From positions 15,660 to 79,659 of the forward strand of contig JAVKDD010000023.1 of NCBI GenBank assembly GCA_040222455.1: DNA of 64,000 nt, given 5' to 3'. The notes under the pieces are model-generated. The model searched no databases, was not told where the DNA came from, and was given only the letters and a program-made list of their open reading frames with translations. A program made the position numbers and the translations under genes. Of the stretch, positions 16,777 to 26,479 are shown one piece after another. Position 1 is the stretch's first letter; every line of letters starts with the position of its first letter. The DNA is from RHLJ01 sp040222455 (GTDB taxonomy: Bacteria > Bacteroidota > Rhodothermia > Balneolales > Balneolaceae).

Positions 16777-18270
16777 CTATTCAATCCACTCTTTGCTTTT
16801 TTCTACAGCTTTGTTCCATTTGAATAAAAACTCTTTCGTCTGATCTAAGTTCATTTTTGGTTCAAAGCGCTTGTCTTCTTGCCATTGTTCTTTAGTTTGG
16901 TCGGTATTTTCCCAAAAGCCAACAGCTAAACCCGCTAAGTAAGCCGCACCAAGGGCGGTAGTTTCAAGGATTTTAGGTCGAACGATCGGAATCTGCAAAA
17001 TATCTGACTGAAATTGCATTAAGGTATCATTAACTGTGGCACCTCCATCCACTCGGAGTTCTTTAATATCTATTCCGGAATCTGCCTCCATAGCTGAAAG
17101 TACATCCTTTACCTGAAAAGCAATTCCTTCGAGCGCTGCACGAGCTATATGTCCAGCAGTAGAACCTCGAGTTAAACCAAAAATGGACCCGCGTGCTCTT
17201 TGATCCCAATGTGGTGCCCCCAACCCTGCAAAGGCGGGAACTAAATACACCCCTCCATTATCTTTCTCCGAAAGTGCTAATTTTTCAATGTCTGAAGAAG
17301 ACTTAATAATTCCCAATCCATCCCTCAGCCACTGAACTACTGCCCCGGCGATAAAAATTGAACCCTCTAAAGCATAAATGGTTTTATTATTGTAGCCATA
17401 CCCAATGGTTGTCAATAAATTATTGTTCGATTCAATCGCTTCTTCACCCGTATTAAACATGATAAATGATCCGGTTCCATACGTGTTCTTCAACATTCCT
17501 GGCTGTAAACACATTTGCCCAAATAACGCCGCTTGTTGGTCTCCAGCAATTCCTGCAATAGGAACTTCATGAGCAAAAATGGTTGTTTTTGTATGGCAAT
17601 AAACCTCACTTGAAGACTTAACTTCTGGTAACATACTTTCTGGAATTCCCATCAACTCCAGAAGATCTTCGTCCCATTTATGCTCTCTAATATTATAAAG
17701 CATCGTTCTTGACGCATTAGTTACATCAGTAACATGGGTATCTCCTTTAGTGAAATTCCAAACCAACCAAGAATCGATCGTTCCAAAAGCCAATTTCCCT
17801 TGATTAGCTTTTTCTCTTGCTCCATCCACATTTTCTAATATCCATCGAACTTTAGTTCCGGAAAAATAGCTATCAATGATAAGTCCTGTTTTATCCTTAA
17901 CCTTTTCGGTCCACCCTTCATCACGAAGATGATCACAGTAATCAGATGTTCGGCGGTCTTGCCAAACTATGGCATTATAAATAGGCTTTCCCGTTTCCCT
18001 GTCCCAAACAACGGTTGTTTCACGTTGATTTGTAATCCCAATTGCAGCGATATTTTTTCCATCAGCCCCACTAGCAGTAATTGCTTCCGCAACAACTCCT
18101 GCCTGAGTTTTCCAGATTTCATTCGGGTTATGTTCTACCCATCCATCTTTTGGAAAATGTTGTTGAAATTCTTTTTGAGCTACTGCTTTAATTTCTCCTG
18201 AATGATCGAAGACAATGGCCCTGGAACTAGTCGTTCCCTGGTCGATTGCTAAAATAAATCTCTTTTCCAT
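16777..18270 (-). CDS. glpK: Glycerol kinase
   Basis: Phosphorylates glycerol to glycerol-3-phosphate, trapping it after GlpF entry. The 497-residue FGGY-family kinase starts FILAIDQGTTSSRAIVFD and shows YFSGTKVRWILENV, GIAGDQQAALFGQ, NTYGTGSF and RVDGGATVND. A strong Shine-Dalgarno (AAGAGGAG) lies 5 nt before the ATG, unusual for this genome. First gene of the glycerol cluster. Confidence 0.96.
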   Translation of the reverse strand: MEKRFILAIDQGTTSSRAIVFDHSGEIKAVAQKEFQQHFPKDGWVEHNPNEIWKTQAGVVAEAITASGADGKNIAAIGITNQRETTVVWDRETGKPIYNAIVWQDRRTSDYCDHLRDEGWTEKVKDKTGLIIDSYFSGTKVRWILENVDGAREKANQGKLAFGTIDSWLVWNFTKGDTHVTDVTNASRTMLYNIREHKWDEDLLELMGIPESMLPEVKSSSEVYCHTKTTIFAHEVPIAGIAGDQQAALFGQMCLQPGMLKNTYGTGSFIMFNTGEEAIESNNNLLTTIGYGYNNKTIYALEGSIFIAGAVVQWLRDGLGIIKSSSDIEKLALSEKDNGGVYLVPAFAGLGAPHWDQRARGSIFGLTRGSTAGHIARAALEGIAFQVKDVLSAMEADSGIDIKELRVDGGATVNDTLMQFQSDILQIPIVRPKILETTALGAAYLAGLAVGFWENTDQTKEQWQEDKRFEPKMNLDQTKEFLFKWNKAVEKSKEWIE

Positions 18271-18412
18271 TAGTACTCCTCTTATATATTAACAACATGC
18301 CAATATGTTTGAAAAAGTTGGAAAATGGAAATCAATAAATAGGTATGAATAGGTTTTTAAAATCCCATCAATTACTTTCATTTTATATCTCCGTAATTCA
18401 ATTAAGAATTTT

Positions 18413-20302
18413 ATGCGCTTTACTCAATTCCTTGTTGTTATTCTATTTTTTGGATCTTCTGCTTCTGCACAAGAACTAAGTCTTCCAAAGATTTTTAATG
18501 ATCACATGGTGTTGCAAAGAAATGCTGATGTTCGGATTTGGGGTACAACAAGCCCTAATTCTGTAGTAACTTTGATGATAGTAGACCTGCGTGTTACCAC
18601 CGAATCGAATGAGAACGGAGATTGGGAAGCATTTCTGCCTAAACAAAATGCCGGTGGTCCCTATCGTTTAATAATTGAATCTGAAAATACGATAACTTTT
18701 GAGGATGTTTATTTTGGAGATGTTTGGGTTGCTGGTGGTCAATCGAATATGGAATGGTCGATAGGAAGTAACATCGATAACATGGAAGCTGAGTTAAACG
18801 ACGCTGAATATCCTGAAATCCGGTTTATAAAAATCGCTCATGATATTTCAGCTGTGCCATTAAATGACTTAAGGCATGACGCTGAATGGAAAATCGCGAA
18901 CAAAGAAAACGCACGAAACTTTTCAGCAGTAGCATTTTTTTTTGCCAAACATAATCACTTAGAAAAAAATGTGCCCGTGGGAATAATTGATGATAATTGG
19001 GGCGGCACTCCTGCAGAAGCATGGACTCCTACTACCCGACTTCAAACAGTAGCCGGATATCAGGAAAGTTCTTCGGAAATGCTTAATACCAACATTGATT
19101 GGGAAAGAAGGTTTCAGAAAAATGATTCTTTGAACTCCATTAAGTATGAACGGGTACAAGATGTAAGCAATTTTTTAAAGTACAGAGCTCATGAAACTGA
19201 ATTCAATGATATAAATTGGAAAGAAGTGAATTTGCCTAACTCTGAACCACTTTTTGATTTTGTGTGGCTCAGAAAAAAGTTTAATCTAAAAAGTACATCT
19301 GGTGCTCAATTATCCTTTGGATGGCCAGGAAAGTTCACTGTTGTTTTTATAAATGGTAAGCGAGTATATCAGAAAGGTTGGGAAGACGCTAGAATTGTTC
19401 ATATTCCTGCAGGTGTATTAGTTGCTGGTGAAAATGTTATCGCTATCAGAACTGTAGAAGATTGGAATAGCCAAAGTTATATTGGAAGGGCTGGAGAGTT
19501 TTGGATTCAAACTCATGATGAAAAACTATCTCTTGAAGGGAAGTGGAAGTTTTCAAACACCGTTGAACCACCTATGCCTAAGGTAATTAGGTATGAACAC
19601 CGCCCCGGGACGTTATTTAACGCAATGATTAATCCTATTGCTGGATATTCAATTGCCGGAGCCATTTGGTACCAAGGAGAAAGCAATGTTGGTCAATATC
19701 AGTATTACAACGAGCTTTTTGAAACCATGATTGAAGAATGGAGGGCTAGTTGGAATCAGGGTTCCTTTCCTTTTCTATATGTTCAGCTAGCTAATTTTCA
19801 GCAAAAACGAAATGATCCCTATGATTCGCAGTGGGCAAGATTAAGAGAAGCTCAAACTCAAACTTTAAGTTTAGCAAATACTGGCATGGCTACTATCATT
19901 GACATTGGTGATGCTGATGATATCCACCCCAGAAATAAAAAAGATGTTGGATATCGACTTTGGCAATCTGCAAGGCATGTGGCATTTCATGAAAATATAG
20001 TGCATTCAGGACCTACATACCGCGGTCATGTTGTGGATGGAAATAGGATCATTCTTACTTTCAATCATATCGGAAATGGATTGCAGAACAAGGGAGTAGA
20101 AGCTATTTCCGGGTTTTCTATAGCTGGCTCTGATAGCACATTCTATTGGGCTAAGGCGGTAATAGATGGCGACCATATTATTGTGTCATCCGACCAAGTA
20201 AAACATCCAATCGCTGTTCGATATGCCTGGGAAGATAATCCCGATGCGTTTTTGTACAACAAAAAAGGCTTACCAATGGTCCCATTTAGAACAGACAACT
20301 AG
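18413..20302 (+). CDS. Sialate O-acetylesterase
   Basis: An exported SGNH-type esterase, 629 residues with a signal peptide (MRFTQFLVVILFFGSSASAQ). The nucleophile motif is VWVAGGQSNMEWS (about residue 107) and the Asp/His pair is in DADDIHPRNK (about 503). The middle region (about 240-400) looks like a jelly-roll insertion, as in family members. It removes O-acetyl groups from sialic acids or other acetylated sugars; no sialidase is adjacent, so the polysaccharide target is open. Monocistronic. Confidence 0.88.
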   Translation: MRFTQFLVVILFFGSSASAQELSLPKIFNDHMVLQRNADVRIWGTTSPNSVVTLMIVDLRVTTESNENGDWEAFLPKQNAGGPYRLIIESENTITFEDVYFGDVWVAGGQSNMEWSIGSNIDNMEAELNDAEYPEIRFIKIAHDISAVPLNDLRHDAEWKIANKENARNFSAVAFFFAKHNHLEKNVPVGIIDDNWGGTPAEAWTPTTRLQTVAGYQESSSEMLNTNIDWERRFQKNDSLNSIKYERVQDVSNFLKYRAHETEFNDINWKEVNLPNSEPLFDFVWLRKKFNLKSTSGAQLSFGWPGKFTVVFINGKRVYQKGWEDARIVHIPAGVLVAGENVIAIRTVEDWNSQSYIGRAGEFWIQTHDEKLSLEGKWKFSNTVEPPMPKVIRYEHRPGTLFNAMINPIAGYSIAGAIWYQGESNVGQYQYYNELFETMIEEWRASWNQGSFPFLYVQLANFQQKRNDPYDSQWARLREAQTQTLSLANTGMATIIDIGDADDIHPRNKKDVGYRLWQSARHVAFHENIVHSGPTYRGHVVDGNRIILTFNHIGNGLQNKGVEAISGFSIAGSDSTFYWAKAVIDGDHIIVSSDQVKHPIAVRYAWEDNPDAFLYNKKGLPMVPFRTDN

Positions 20303-20304
20303 AA

Positions 20305-21177
20305 TTAAATGGTTTTTATTGAATCCAAATAAGCCTCTTTTCCAATTTTATAAATATCCTTTGCTTTTTCGAAATCGAAAGTATTTGCGGTATTTCTTGG
20401 AATATTAATCAATACATCTGGCTGATGGAGTTGAAGCATGAGGGAGGTTAGTTTATCTTGAGTAAGGCTGAACGAGCTTTCCATTAAACCTATCAGTGAG
20501 TAAACATCATCATTCTTTTCTTCTTCTTTTAAATGATTCTCCAAAATGTTTTCAGGAAGCAAATTTTCAAACCATTTCTGAACTTCCGTTTTATGTTTTC
20601 TCTTTTTAGCAATCATCACCTTATTGCTGGCCTTGGCATTTAAATCTACCGCAACAGTAATGGCACCTTCTTTTTTGTTTACCAGATTTATTGGCAAAGG
20701 ATTAGAAACTCCGCCATCAACTAATACCTTTCCATCTTGTACAACAGGAACTATGAAGCCTGGAATTGCAACCGAAGCCCGCAAGGCTTTATATAAATCA
20801 CCAGAGGTATAATAAACTTCCTCGTGGTTTTTCATATCTGTTGCTACGGCGGTAAATGGGATTGGAAAATCTTCGATGTTTAAATTTCCCGTCATCTGTT
20901 TATGCTTTTCAAATATTTTCTCTCCTTTCACAAAGCCTTGTTTTGTAAAAGTAAAATCAAGCAAGTCGAATACTTCACGTCGGGTCAGGTTCAACATCCA
21001 TTCTTTATATTCTTTTAGATGTCCTGCTGCATAAATTCCTCCAATCACTGCGCCCATCGAGCATCCAATCACTTCTATTATTTTATAACCATCGTTTTCC
21101 AATCCTTCTATTACTGCAATATGTGCAACTCCTCTTGCACCACCACTACCGAGAATTAAATGGACATCAGGTTTCAT
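20305..21177 (-). CDS. Patatin-like phospholipase (RssA/NTE type)
   Basis: A 290-residue lipid acyl hydrolase with the oxyanion motif LGSGGARGVAH, nucleophile serine in GCSMGA (GxSxG) and the dyad Asp in VLVDGGVSNPLP. No signal peptide, so it is likely cytosolic or membrane-associated. Its stop is 2 nt from the convergent esterase stop, and it starts 6 nt after the upstream YiiX-like gene, with which it is probably cotranscribed. Confidence 0.85.
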   Translation of the reverse strand: MKPDVHLILGSGGARGVAHIAVIEGLENDGYKIIEVIGCSMGAVIGGIYAAGHLKEYKEWMLNLTRREVFDLLDFTFTKQGFVKGEKIFEKHKQMTGNLNIEDFPIPFTAVATDMKNHEEVYYTSGDLYKALRASVAIPGFIVPVVQDGKVLVDGGVSNPLPINLVNKKEGAITVAVDLNAKASNKVMIAKKRKHKTEVQKWFENLLPENILENHLKEEEKNDDVYSLIGLMESSFSLTQDKLTSLMLQLHQPDVLINIPRNTANTFDFEKAKDIYKIGKEAYLDSIKTI

Positions 21178-21183
21178 AATTAG

Positions 21184-22653
21184 TTAATTATACTTTGCAT
21201 CTGCACTTTCCCTTGCCAATTTTACCATCTCCCAGTATGGTGGCAAGTAACCCTCTTTTTGGTGAAACTCCTTCACCTTATTATCTGTCAAAATTTTAAT
21301 CTCTTCGTGTTTAGAAATAAATGCGTCACTCTTTAACGCCTGGGTTGCACTCATTCCTTCAGGAATAGGACCAATACTTCCAAAACGGTTTTTAATTCTG
21401 CTATATGCTTTTAATGTTCTTACTATTGGAAGTAGAAAATAATTGTAATCGATATTCACTCCATTCTCTGCGCTCTCTAACATAACATCAATTACAGCAT
21501 TGTATAAATGATCATCATAAAGAGTTTCTGAGTTTCTCCATTCTGCGACTACCGAAAGCTGAGGGTCATATTCTAAGTCTGATGGCATTTGTGTTACAAA
21601 ATTCTCTACTCCAAAAGTATTTAATAAAGTAACTACACCGAATGAAGAAATTGTGGATTCTGATTGCCAAAGTTGAACTCCATTTTTTTTGTAGGCTGAA
21701 GACCCTACTTCAGAACAAAACATCGCTTCCTGATCAAAAAAGTTCATCTTAAAATCATATGGGATATGTCGCTGTTGAGCTTCTTCGAACATTTCTTTGG
21801 CAGCAATATGCGGAAGCATCGGGTTCTCCAAAATTTGTGGTAATTCCGCTCTTGGTCTTAAAACCATAAAGCGTAATTTTCTATCCTGTACATATTCTTC
21901 CAAATTTGCAATATCAACTCCCCGCTCTATATGCGCCTCTATGATATATGGAATGTTCGTTCCCTCTTCAATATATATTAAAGCTACGTGAGAAAAATTT
22001 CCCGGATAGTCATTTCCTCGAGAGATCAAAGCAGAAACTTCGGCGCCGCCACGCGAAACCAATAAATCTCCACTATGAACTTTTATTCCTAAAATTGTAG
22101 TGGATGGAGTCGAAGAATCTTCTTCTTTCACATATGACACTGGATCTATTTCTTCTTCTGATTGGAGTAATACTTCTTCTACTGTAGCCCGCATTCCATA
22201 TAATACTTTATACAAAGTAATTCGGGTCTCAGGTTGATTTATATTCCAGTTTACCGACTCTTCTTTTATGATTCTTCGAGCTCGATTATATAATTGAAAG
22301 AACTCTTTATTTTGATTTTTTTGCGCTGCGATTAAAGGTGCCAGTTCAAAAAAATTGTTAAGTAATCCATCTAGTCTAACATCATTTGATTCAAATTCTG
22401 TTTGTTCTAAGTCGACCAATAAGGCGCTCAATTCTGTTATCAATACATCGATAGTTCCTCGATTAACTAACTCAGAATATTCTCTCGCTTCAGAAAATTT
22501 CATTTCTAACTCATCCCAACGCTCATCTTGATTCCAAACGAATGGCGTTGAATTTCCTTCACTCTCAATATTGATGGAAGAATTATCTGGAATTAGCAGA
22601 AGACCATAAATAAAAACCAGAATTAATATGGAGTATAGAAGTGCTTTTTTCAT
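21184..22653 (-). CDS. YiiX/YebB-like permuted papain-fold hydrolase
   Basis: A 489-residue exported or membrane-anchored protein (hydrophobic residues 4-21). The middle holds a permuted NlpC/P60-type domain: HSGDLLVSRGG, NFSHVALIYI with the catalytic His, IIEAHIERGV, and the Cys in AMFCSEVGSSAYKK. The N-terminal ~170 residues are helical with no known fold. Such domains cleave amide bonds in peptidoglycan or lipoproteins; the substrate here is unknown. Upstream gene of a two-gene unit with the patatin. Confidence 0.75.
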   Translation of the reverse strand: MKKALLYSILILVFIYGLLLIPDNSSINIESEGNSTPFVWNQDERWDELEMKFSEAREYSELVNRGTIDVLITELSALLVDLEQTEFESNDVRLDGLLNNFFELAPLIAAQKNQNKEFFQLYNRARRIIKEESVNWNINQPETRITLYKVLYGMRATVEEVLLQSEEEIDPVSYVKEEDSSTPSTTILGIKVHSGDLLVSRGGAEVSALISRGNDYPGNFSHVALIYIEEGTNIPYIIEAHIERGVDIANLEEYVQDRKLRFMVLRPRAELPQILENPMLPHIAAKEMFEEAQQRHIPYDFKMNFFDQEAMFCSEVGSSAYKKNGVQLWQSESTISSFGVVTLLNTFGVENFVTQMPSDLEYDPQLSVVAEWRNSETLYDDHLYNAVIDVMLESAENGVNIDYNYFLLPIVRTLKAYSRIKNRFGSIGPIPEGMSATQALKSDAFISKHEEIKILTDNKVKEFHQKEGYLPPYWEMVKLARESADAKYN

Positions 22654-22693
22654 GGGATGAAGGTACTCATTTATCCATTAATTCTTTTACTTA

Positions 22694-22710
22694 GTCATCC
22701 TCAGGATGAC
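22694..22710. repeat. Perfect 8-bp palindrome
   Basis: GTCATCCT-C-AGGATGAC in the gap 22654-22853. It shares the GTCATyCT core with the other extragenic repeats and lacks a T tract. Confidence 0.45.
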
Positions 22711-22813
22711 TTTGCTTTATCTTTTCTTGAATATATTTAAGTAAAACTTCTGCCTCATCTTCATTTATCTCAATTATTCTCAGGATCTGCACAACTACAA
22801 AGCATCATAGAAA

Positions 22814-22839
22814 AAGTCTCCACTCATGGGAGGACTTTC
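22814..22839 (-). terminator. Rho-independent terminator of the phosphatase-superfamily gene
   Basis: On the minus strand AAAGTCCTCC pairs with GGAGACTTT (one bulge) around a short loop and runs into TTTTTC. It lies 15 nt past the stop of the gene at 22854. Confidence 0.6.
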
Positions 22840-22853
22840 TAATAATAGTACCG

Positions 22854-23741
22854 CTAAACACATTTCATAATCCCATTCTTCACTCCAACCAAACTTTCTA
22901 TTTCGCTAAAAGTCTCTGCGCCTTCGCCCATCACAAATAAAGGGACTTCATTTCTCGTATGTGTTTTGGTTGAAAGATCTTCCAGATTTCCGTGATCGCT
23001 AGTGATAACTAGTACATCTTCACTTCTTTTTTCTTTAATAATATGGAGTAAGAATTCATTGAGTGTTTTTAGTACATGTTGGGCATCTTCTATTTTTTGA
23101 TTATGTCCTGCTTTATCGGTGAGATAATATTCATACATCACTAAGTCGTAATTAGGGACTACATTTAATAATCTTCGAGCTGCTTCAGTAGTATCTATTT
23201 TCGGAAGGTCTATATTTAATCGCTCTCGCCAGGCATTTTGAACAATTTCTGCAGTAAGTGCTTCACCATTTAAAACTTCTTCCGTAGAATTTAATCTCAT
23301 TTCTGCACTTTGAGTCATAAGTGTTGTACAACTCCATCTATTCCGGCGTTTTGCATGTTCGAAGAATATGGGTGGATATGCATTTATCAAATATGGCTTC
23401 TTTCCTGCTTCTATTACAGCGTGAAAAATACTCTGCTCTTTTAATAAATACTTTATTCCAGAATGTGGATACGGTCCAAAATGCTTCCCTATTACTTTAG
23501 ATGCATTTTCTCCGGTAAAAAGTGTGGTTTGTCCAGTTCCACTTTGCGGTAATCCTTCAACTCCAAGATTAGCATCAATTGGTTTAAAGATGTGATTTTT
23601 CTTAAGAATACTCTCACTTTTATTACTGAAATTTTCCCCCGAAAGAATTTGAAAACTTTCATAGGTATCTACAAAAAAAGGATTCTTTTTTGATGCTTCC
23701 CCTAATCCTACTCCATCTATAAAAATAAAAATTACAGCCAA
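22854..23741 (-). CDS. Alkaline-phosphatase superfamily metalloenzyme
   Basis: A 295-residue protein resembling phosphopentomutase and cofactor-independent phosphoglycerate mutase in its metal-site motifs: N-terminal FIFIDGVGLGEA, then LPQSGTGQTTLFTGENA with the likely phosphoacceptor Thr, MYEYYLTDKAGH and ITSDHGNLEDLS. It is shorter than either enzyme, as are the small metalloenzyme-domain members found in Bacteroidota. The substrate is unknown. It starts 1 nt after the dtd stop and is cotranscribed with it; a terminator follows. Confidence 0.7.
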   Translation of the reverse strand: MAVIFIFIDGVGLGEASKKNPFFVDTYESFQILSGENFSNKSESILKKNHIFKPIDANLGVEGLPQSGTGQTTLFTGENASKVIGKHFGPYPHSGIKYLLKEQSIFHAVIEAGKKPYLINAYPPIFFEHAKRRNRWSCTTLMTQSAEMRLNSTEEVLNGEALTAEIVQNAWRERLNIDLPKIDTTEAARRLLNVVPNYDLVMYEYYLTDKAGHNQKIEDAQHVLKTLNEFLLHIIKEKRSEDVLVITSDHGNLEDLSTKTHTRNEVPLFVMGEGAETFSEIESLVGVKNGIMKCV

Positions 23742-23742
23742 T

Positions 23743-24183
23743 TTACTTCTCCAAAATCAAGGTAACTGGTCCATCATTTATCAGATTAACATCCATCATA
23801 GCACCAAATTTTCCCGTTTGTATTTTAAGATCAGAATGCTTTCTAAAGTAGTTAATCATGTCTTCGTACATAGGTTCTGCTTTTTCAGGACGTGCTGCTT
23901 CAATATAACTAGGGCGCGTTCCTTTCTTCGTGTTTCCATACAAAGTAAATTGCGAGACTACTAAAATTTCTCCTTCTATATCAGTGACTGATAAATTCAT
24001 TTTACCCTCATCATCTTCAAAAACACGCAATTTCAGAATCTTTTCACACATCCAATGTAATTCCTCAGTGGTATCATTTTGATGAACTCCTACTAACAAT
24101 AAGAGTCCTTTTTTTATTGCTCCTGTTATCTCATTACCAACCTTTACAGAGGCTGAACTTACGCGCTGAACTACTACTTTCAT
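23743..24183 (-). CDS. dtd: D-aminoacyl-tRNA deacylase
   Basis: Hydrolyses D-amino acids from mischarged tRNA. 146 residues, standard length, with the two active-site motifs VSQFTLYGNTKKG and NDGPVTLIL (the Gly-cisPro motif). First gene of a dtd-metalloenzyme unit that starts at the left edge of the candidate replication origin. Confidence 0.94.
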   Translation of the reverse strand: MKVVVQRVSSASVKVGNEITGAIKKGLLLLVGVHQNDTTEELHWMCEKILKLRVFEDDEGKMNLSVTDIEGEILVVSQFTLYGNTKKGTRPSYIEAARPEKAEPMYEDMINYFRKHSDLKIQTGKFGAMMDVNLINDGPVTLILEK

Positions 24184-24194
24184 GAATTATTTTA

Positions 24195-24549
24195 TGTGGA
24201 TTACTATGTGGATATCAGCTACATAACATTTTGATAACTAAAATCCTTTAAAGTTATCTACAAGTTTCCACATTCTTTGATGCTAATCAACATCCAAAAA
24301 GAATAACTTTTAGTGTTAATTACCTGTTTCTCATTTTTATGTACAATTATGGTGCTTGTGTTAAGAACTTTTCAGTTCTTCTTCTAAGTCATTAAAAGTA
24401 TTACGCGAGTTCTCAACAATTCTTTCCACATAGTTATGTCAAGCATTGTTGAGAAAAATGAAAAGTTTGTTATCAACATATCCACACCCTCTATAACTAT
24501 ATACTATTTATATAAATCTCATTTTATTTGTCTTTTAAGGTGTGGAAAA
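24195..24549. other. Candidate chromosomal replication origin (DnaA-box cluster)
   Basis: The 438-bp gap between divergent dtd and the DinB gene has six 9-mers within one mismatch of the DnaA box TTATCCACA: minus-strand boxes at 24195-24203, 24207-24215 and 24541-24549; plus-strand boxes at 24254-24262 (TTATCTACA), 24470-24478 (TTATCAACA) and 24478-24486 (ATATCCACA, overlapping it). Weaker two-mismatch boxes are at 24264-24272 and 24422-24430. An AT-rich tract (24491-24530) could be the unwinding element. About 0.1-0.2 such boxes would be expected by chance. No dnaA gene is adjacent, which is not unusual in Bacteroidota. Confidence 0.6.
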
Positions 24550-24621
24550 GATTTGGAAAATGATCTCAAAAAAACTTTTCAAAGATGGTATATTTATTCA
24601 GCTAATTAAACACTCACTCTT

Positions 24622-25140
24622 ATGAATAAGCAATATCCTATTGGAACTTTTGATTTCACTGTAGAACGTAAATACAAAGATGTTTCTGTTTGGATGGAAG
24701 AAATCAAAGAGCTTCCATTAAAGATAAAAGCCGAGTTATATGGTTTACCTGATGAAGTTTTTGATACTCCTTATCGTAAAGGAGGTTGGACTGTTCGACA
24801 GGTTGTTCACCATTTATGCGATAGTCACATGAACGCACTTATTCGTGTTAAATTAGCACTAACAGAAGATAATCCTACTATTAAACCCTATGATGAAAAT
24901 GCATGGGCTAACTTAGGTGATTATGAAGAGGTTTCGATGAAAAGTACCTTGCGAATGTTAACGGCTATTCATGAGAAATGGAGTGCTGTTCTCGAAAATA
25001 TGACCAAAAAACAATTTAAAAGAACGTTTCATCATCCTGAATCAAAGATTGATTACACTTTAATTCAGGCAACTGCACATTATGCCTGGCATTGCAATCA
25101 TCATTTAGCACACATCCAATTAGTAACTCAAAATAGATAG
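24622..25140 (+). CDS. DinB/YfiT-family putative metal-dependent hydrolase
   Basis: A 172-residue four-helix-bundle protein of the DinB superfamily, YfiT/BstA branch. Metal-binding His candidates lie in VVHHLCDSHMNA and in the C-terminal HYAWHCNHHLAHI. Some members are thiol S-transferases; no activity can be assigned here. It ends 5 nt before purM and probably shares its transcript. Confidence 0.82.
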   Translation: MNKQYPIGTFDFTVERKYKDVSVWMEEIKELPLKIKAELYGLPDEVFDTPYRKGGWTVRQVVHHLCDSHMNALIRVKLALTEDNPTIKPYDENAWANLGDYEEVSMKSTLRMLTAIHEKWSAVLENMTKKQFKRTFHHPESKIDYTLIQATAHYAWHCNHHLAHIQLVTQNR

Positions 25141-25145
25141 GCCTG

Positions 25146-26156
25146 ATGGCTAAAAAGCAATTTACATACAAAGATTCCGGCGTTGATATTAAAGCTGGAG
25201 AAGAACTAGTAAACTCAATTAAAGGAATAGTAAAAGAGACTCATTCTGATGCGGTGCTATCCAATATTGGTGGGTTTGGTGGTTTCTTTAGTCCAGATCT
25301 AAAGGGTATGAAAAAACCAACGTTTGTAAGTTCAGTTGATGGCGTTGGTACTAAATTGATTGTAGCGTTCAAAGCTGGAAAGTATGATACCGTTGGTCAA
25401 GATTTAGTAAATCATTGTGTGAATGATATTGCGGTATGTGGAGCTAAACCACTCTTCTTTTTAGACTATTTTTCTACTGGAAAATTGGAGCAACATGTAG
25501 GGTATGAAGTGATAAAGGGCTTTGCTACTGCATGTAAAGAAAATGGAGTTGCATTGATTGGAGGTGAAACAGCTGAAATGCCAGATATTTATGGTCCGGG
25601 TGAATTTGATTTAGCTGGAACTATTGTTGGGATTGTAGACGAAGATAAAGTGATAAATGGTTCTGGGATAAAAAAAAGAGATGTACTTTTAGGATTTAAA
25701 AGCTCAGGGTTACATACCAATGGATATTCCTTGGCTAGAAATGTGTTATTTACTAAATATGAAGTAAATGATTATGTAGAAGAATTGGGATCTACGCTTG
25801 CAGAAGAATTACTACAAGTCCACCGATCTTATTTAGGTTTAATTACAGAATTGAAAGACTTAGATGGAGTAAATGGATTTTCTCACATTACAGGTGGTGG
25901 AATGGTAGGAAATACCAAACGAATTTTACCGGAAGGATTAGCTTTAGACATTGACTGGAATGCCTGGGAACGACCACCGGTGTACAAGCTCATTCAGGAA
26001 ATAGGAAATGTACCTGAAGAAGATATGCAAGCTACTTTTAATCTTGGAATTGGATTAGTATGTGTGGTTTCTGAAGATGCGGTTGATAAAATAAAAGCAA
26101 AAGCTGAAGAACTAGGAGAAGAGGTTTTTGAGGTGGGTTCTGTAATTCAAAATTAA
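25146..26156 (+). CDS. purM: Phosphoribosylformylglycinamidine cyclo-ligase
   Basis: Closes the imidazole ring in purine synthesis (FGAM to AIR). The 336-residue protein shows the PurM/PurL fold motifs IGGFGGFF, SVDGVGTKL, HCVNDIAVCGAKPLFFLDY, GGETAEMP and HITGGGMVGN. No other pur gene is adjacent. Confidence 0.94.
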   Translation: MAKKQFTYKDSGVDIKAGEELVNSIKGIVKETHSDAVLSNIGGFGGFFSPDLKGMKKPTFVSSVDGVGTKLIVAFKAGKYDTVGQDLVNHCVNDIAVCGAKPLFFLDYFSTGKLEQHVGYEVIKGFATACKENGVALIGGETAEMPDIYGPGEFDLAGTIVGIVDEDKVINGSGIKKRDVLLGFKSSGLHTNGYSLARNVLFTKYEVNDYVEELGSTLAEELLQVHRSYLGLITELKDLDGVNGFSHITGGGMVGNTKRILPEGLALDIDWNAWERPPVYKLIQEIGNVPEEDMQATFNLGIGLVCVVSEDAVDKIKAKAEELGEEVFEVGSVIQN

Positions 26157-26268
26157 GAATTATGGATTTTGAATTAGAGCTCTGGGATGAAACTAATGTT
26201 CAGTTTAAAGAAATAAACCTTTTCTACTGTTAATTTAATATCTTTTTCAAAGTTAACCCAACCTATCG

Positions 26269-26438
26269 CAAGCGTCCGCTTGTGAAACCCGTCTATCACT
26301 TAAACCTCGTTCCGTAGCTCTGCTGCGGAATGCAAACTGGAAGCTCCTGCTTCCATTCCAAAATCGAAGGAATAAATCCCTTCTCTTGTTTACTTAATAT
26401 CTCTTTCCACATACACTAGCGAAGGGTTTCAATCCTTC
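26269..26438. repeat. String of five small hairpins
   Basis: The 314-bp gap 26157-26470 has no gene but five consecutive short hairpins: CAAGCG/CGCTTG (26269-26282), CCGTAGC/GCTGCGG (26312-26328), GGAAGC/GCTTCC (26339-26354), GAAGG/CCTTC (26366-26383) and GAAGG/CCTTC (26421-26438). The first matches in layout the hairpin at 9186-9199, so this is probably a composite extragenic repeat. Confidence 0.5.
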
Positions 26439-26479
26439 TCTCTTTTTAGTACTGTTATACTTTAACAAAAGTGACATAC

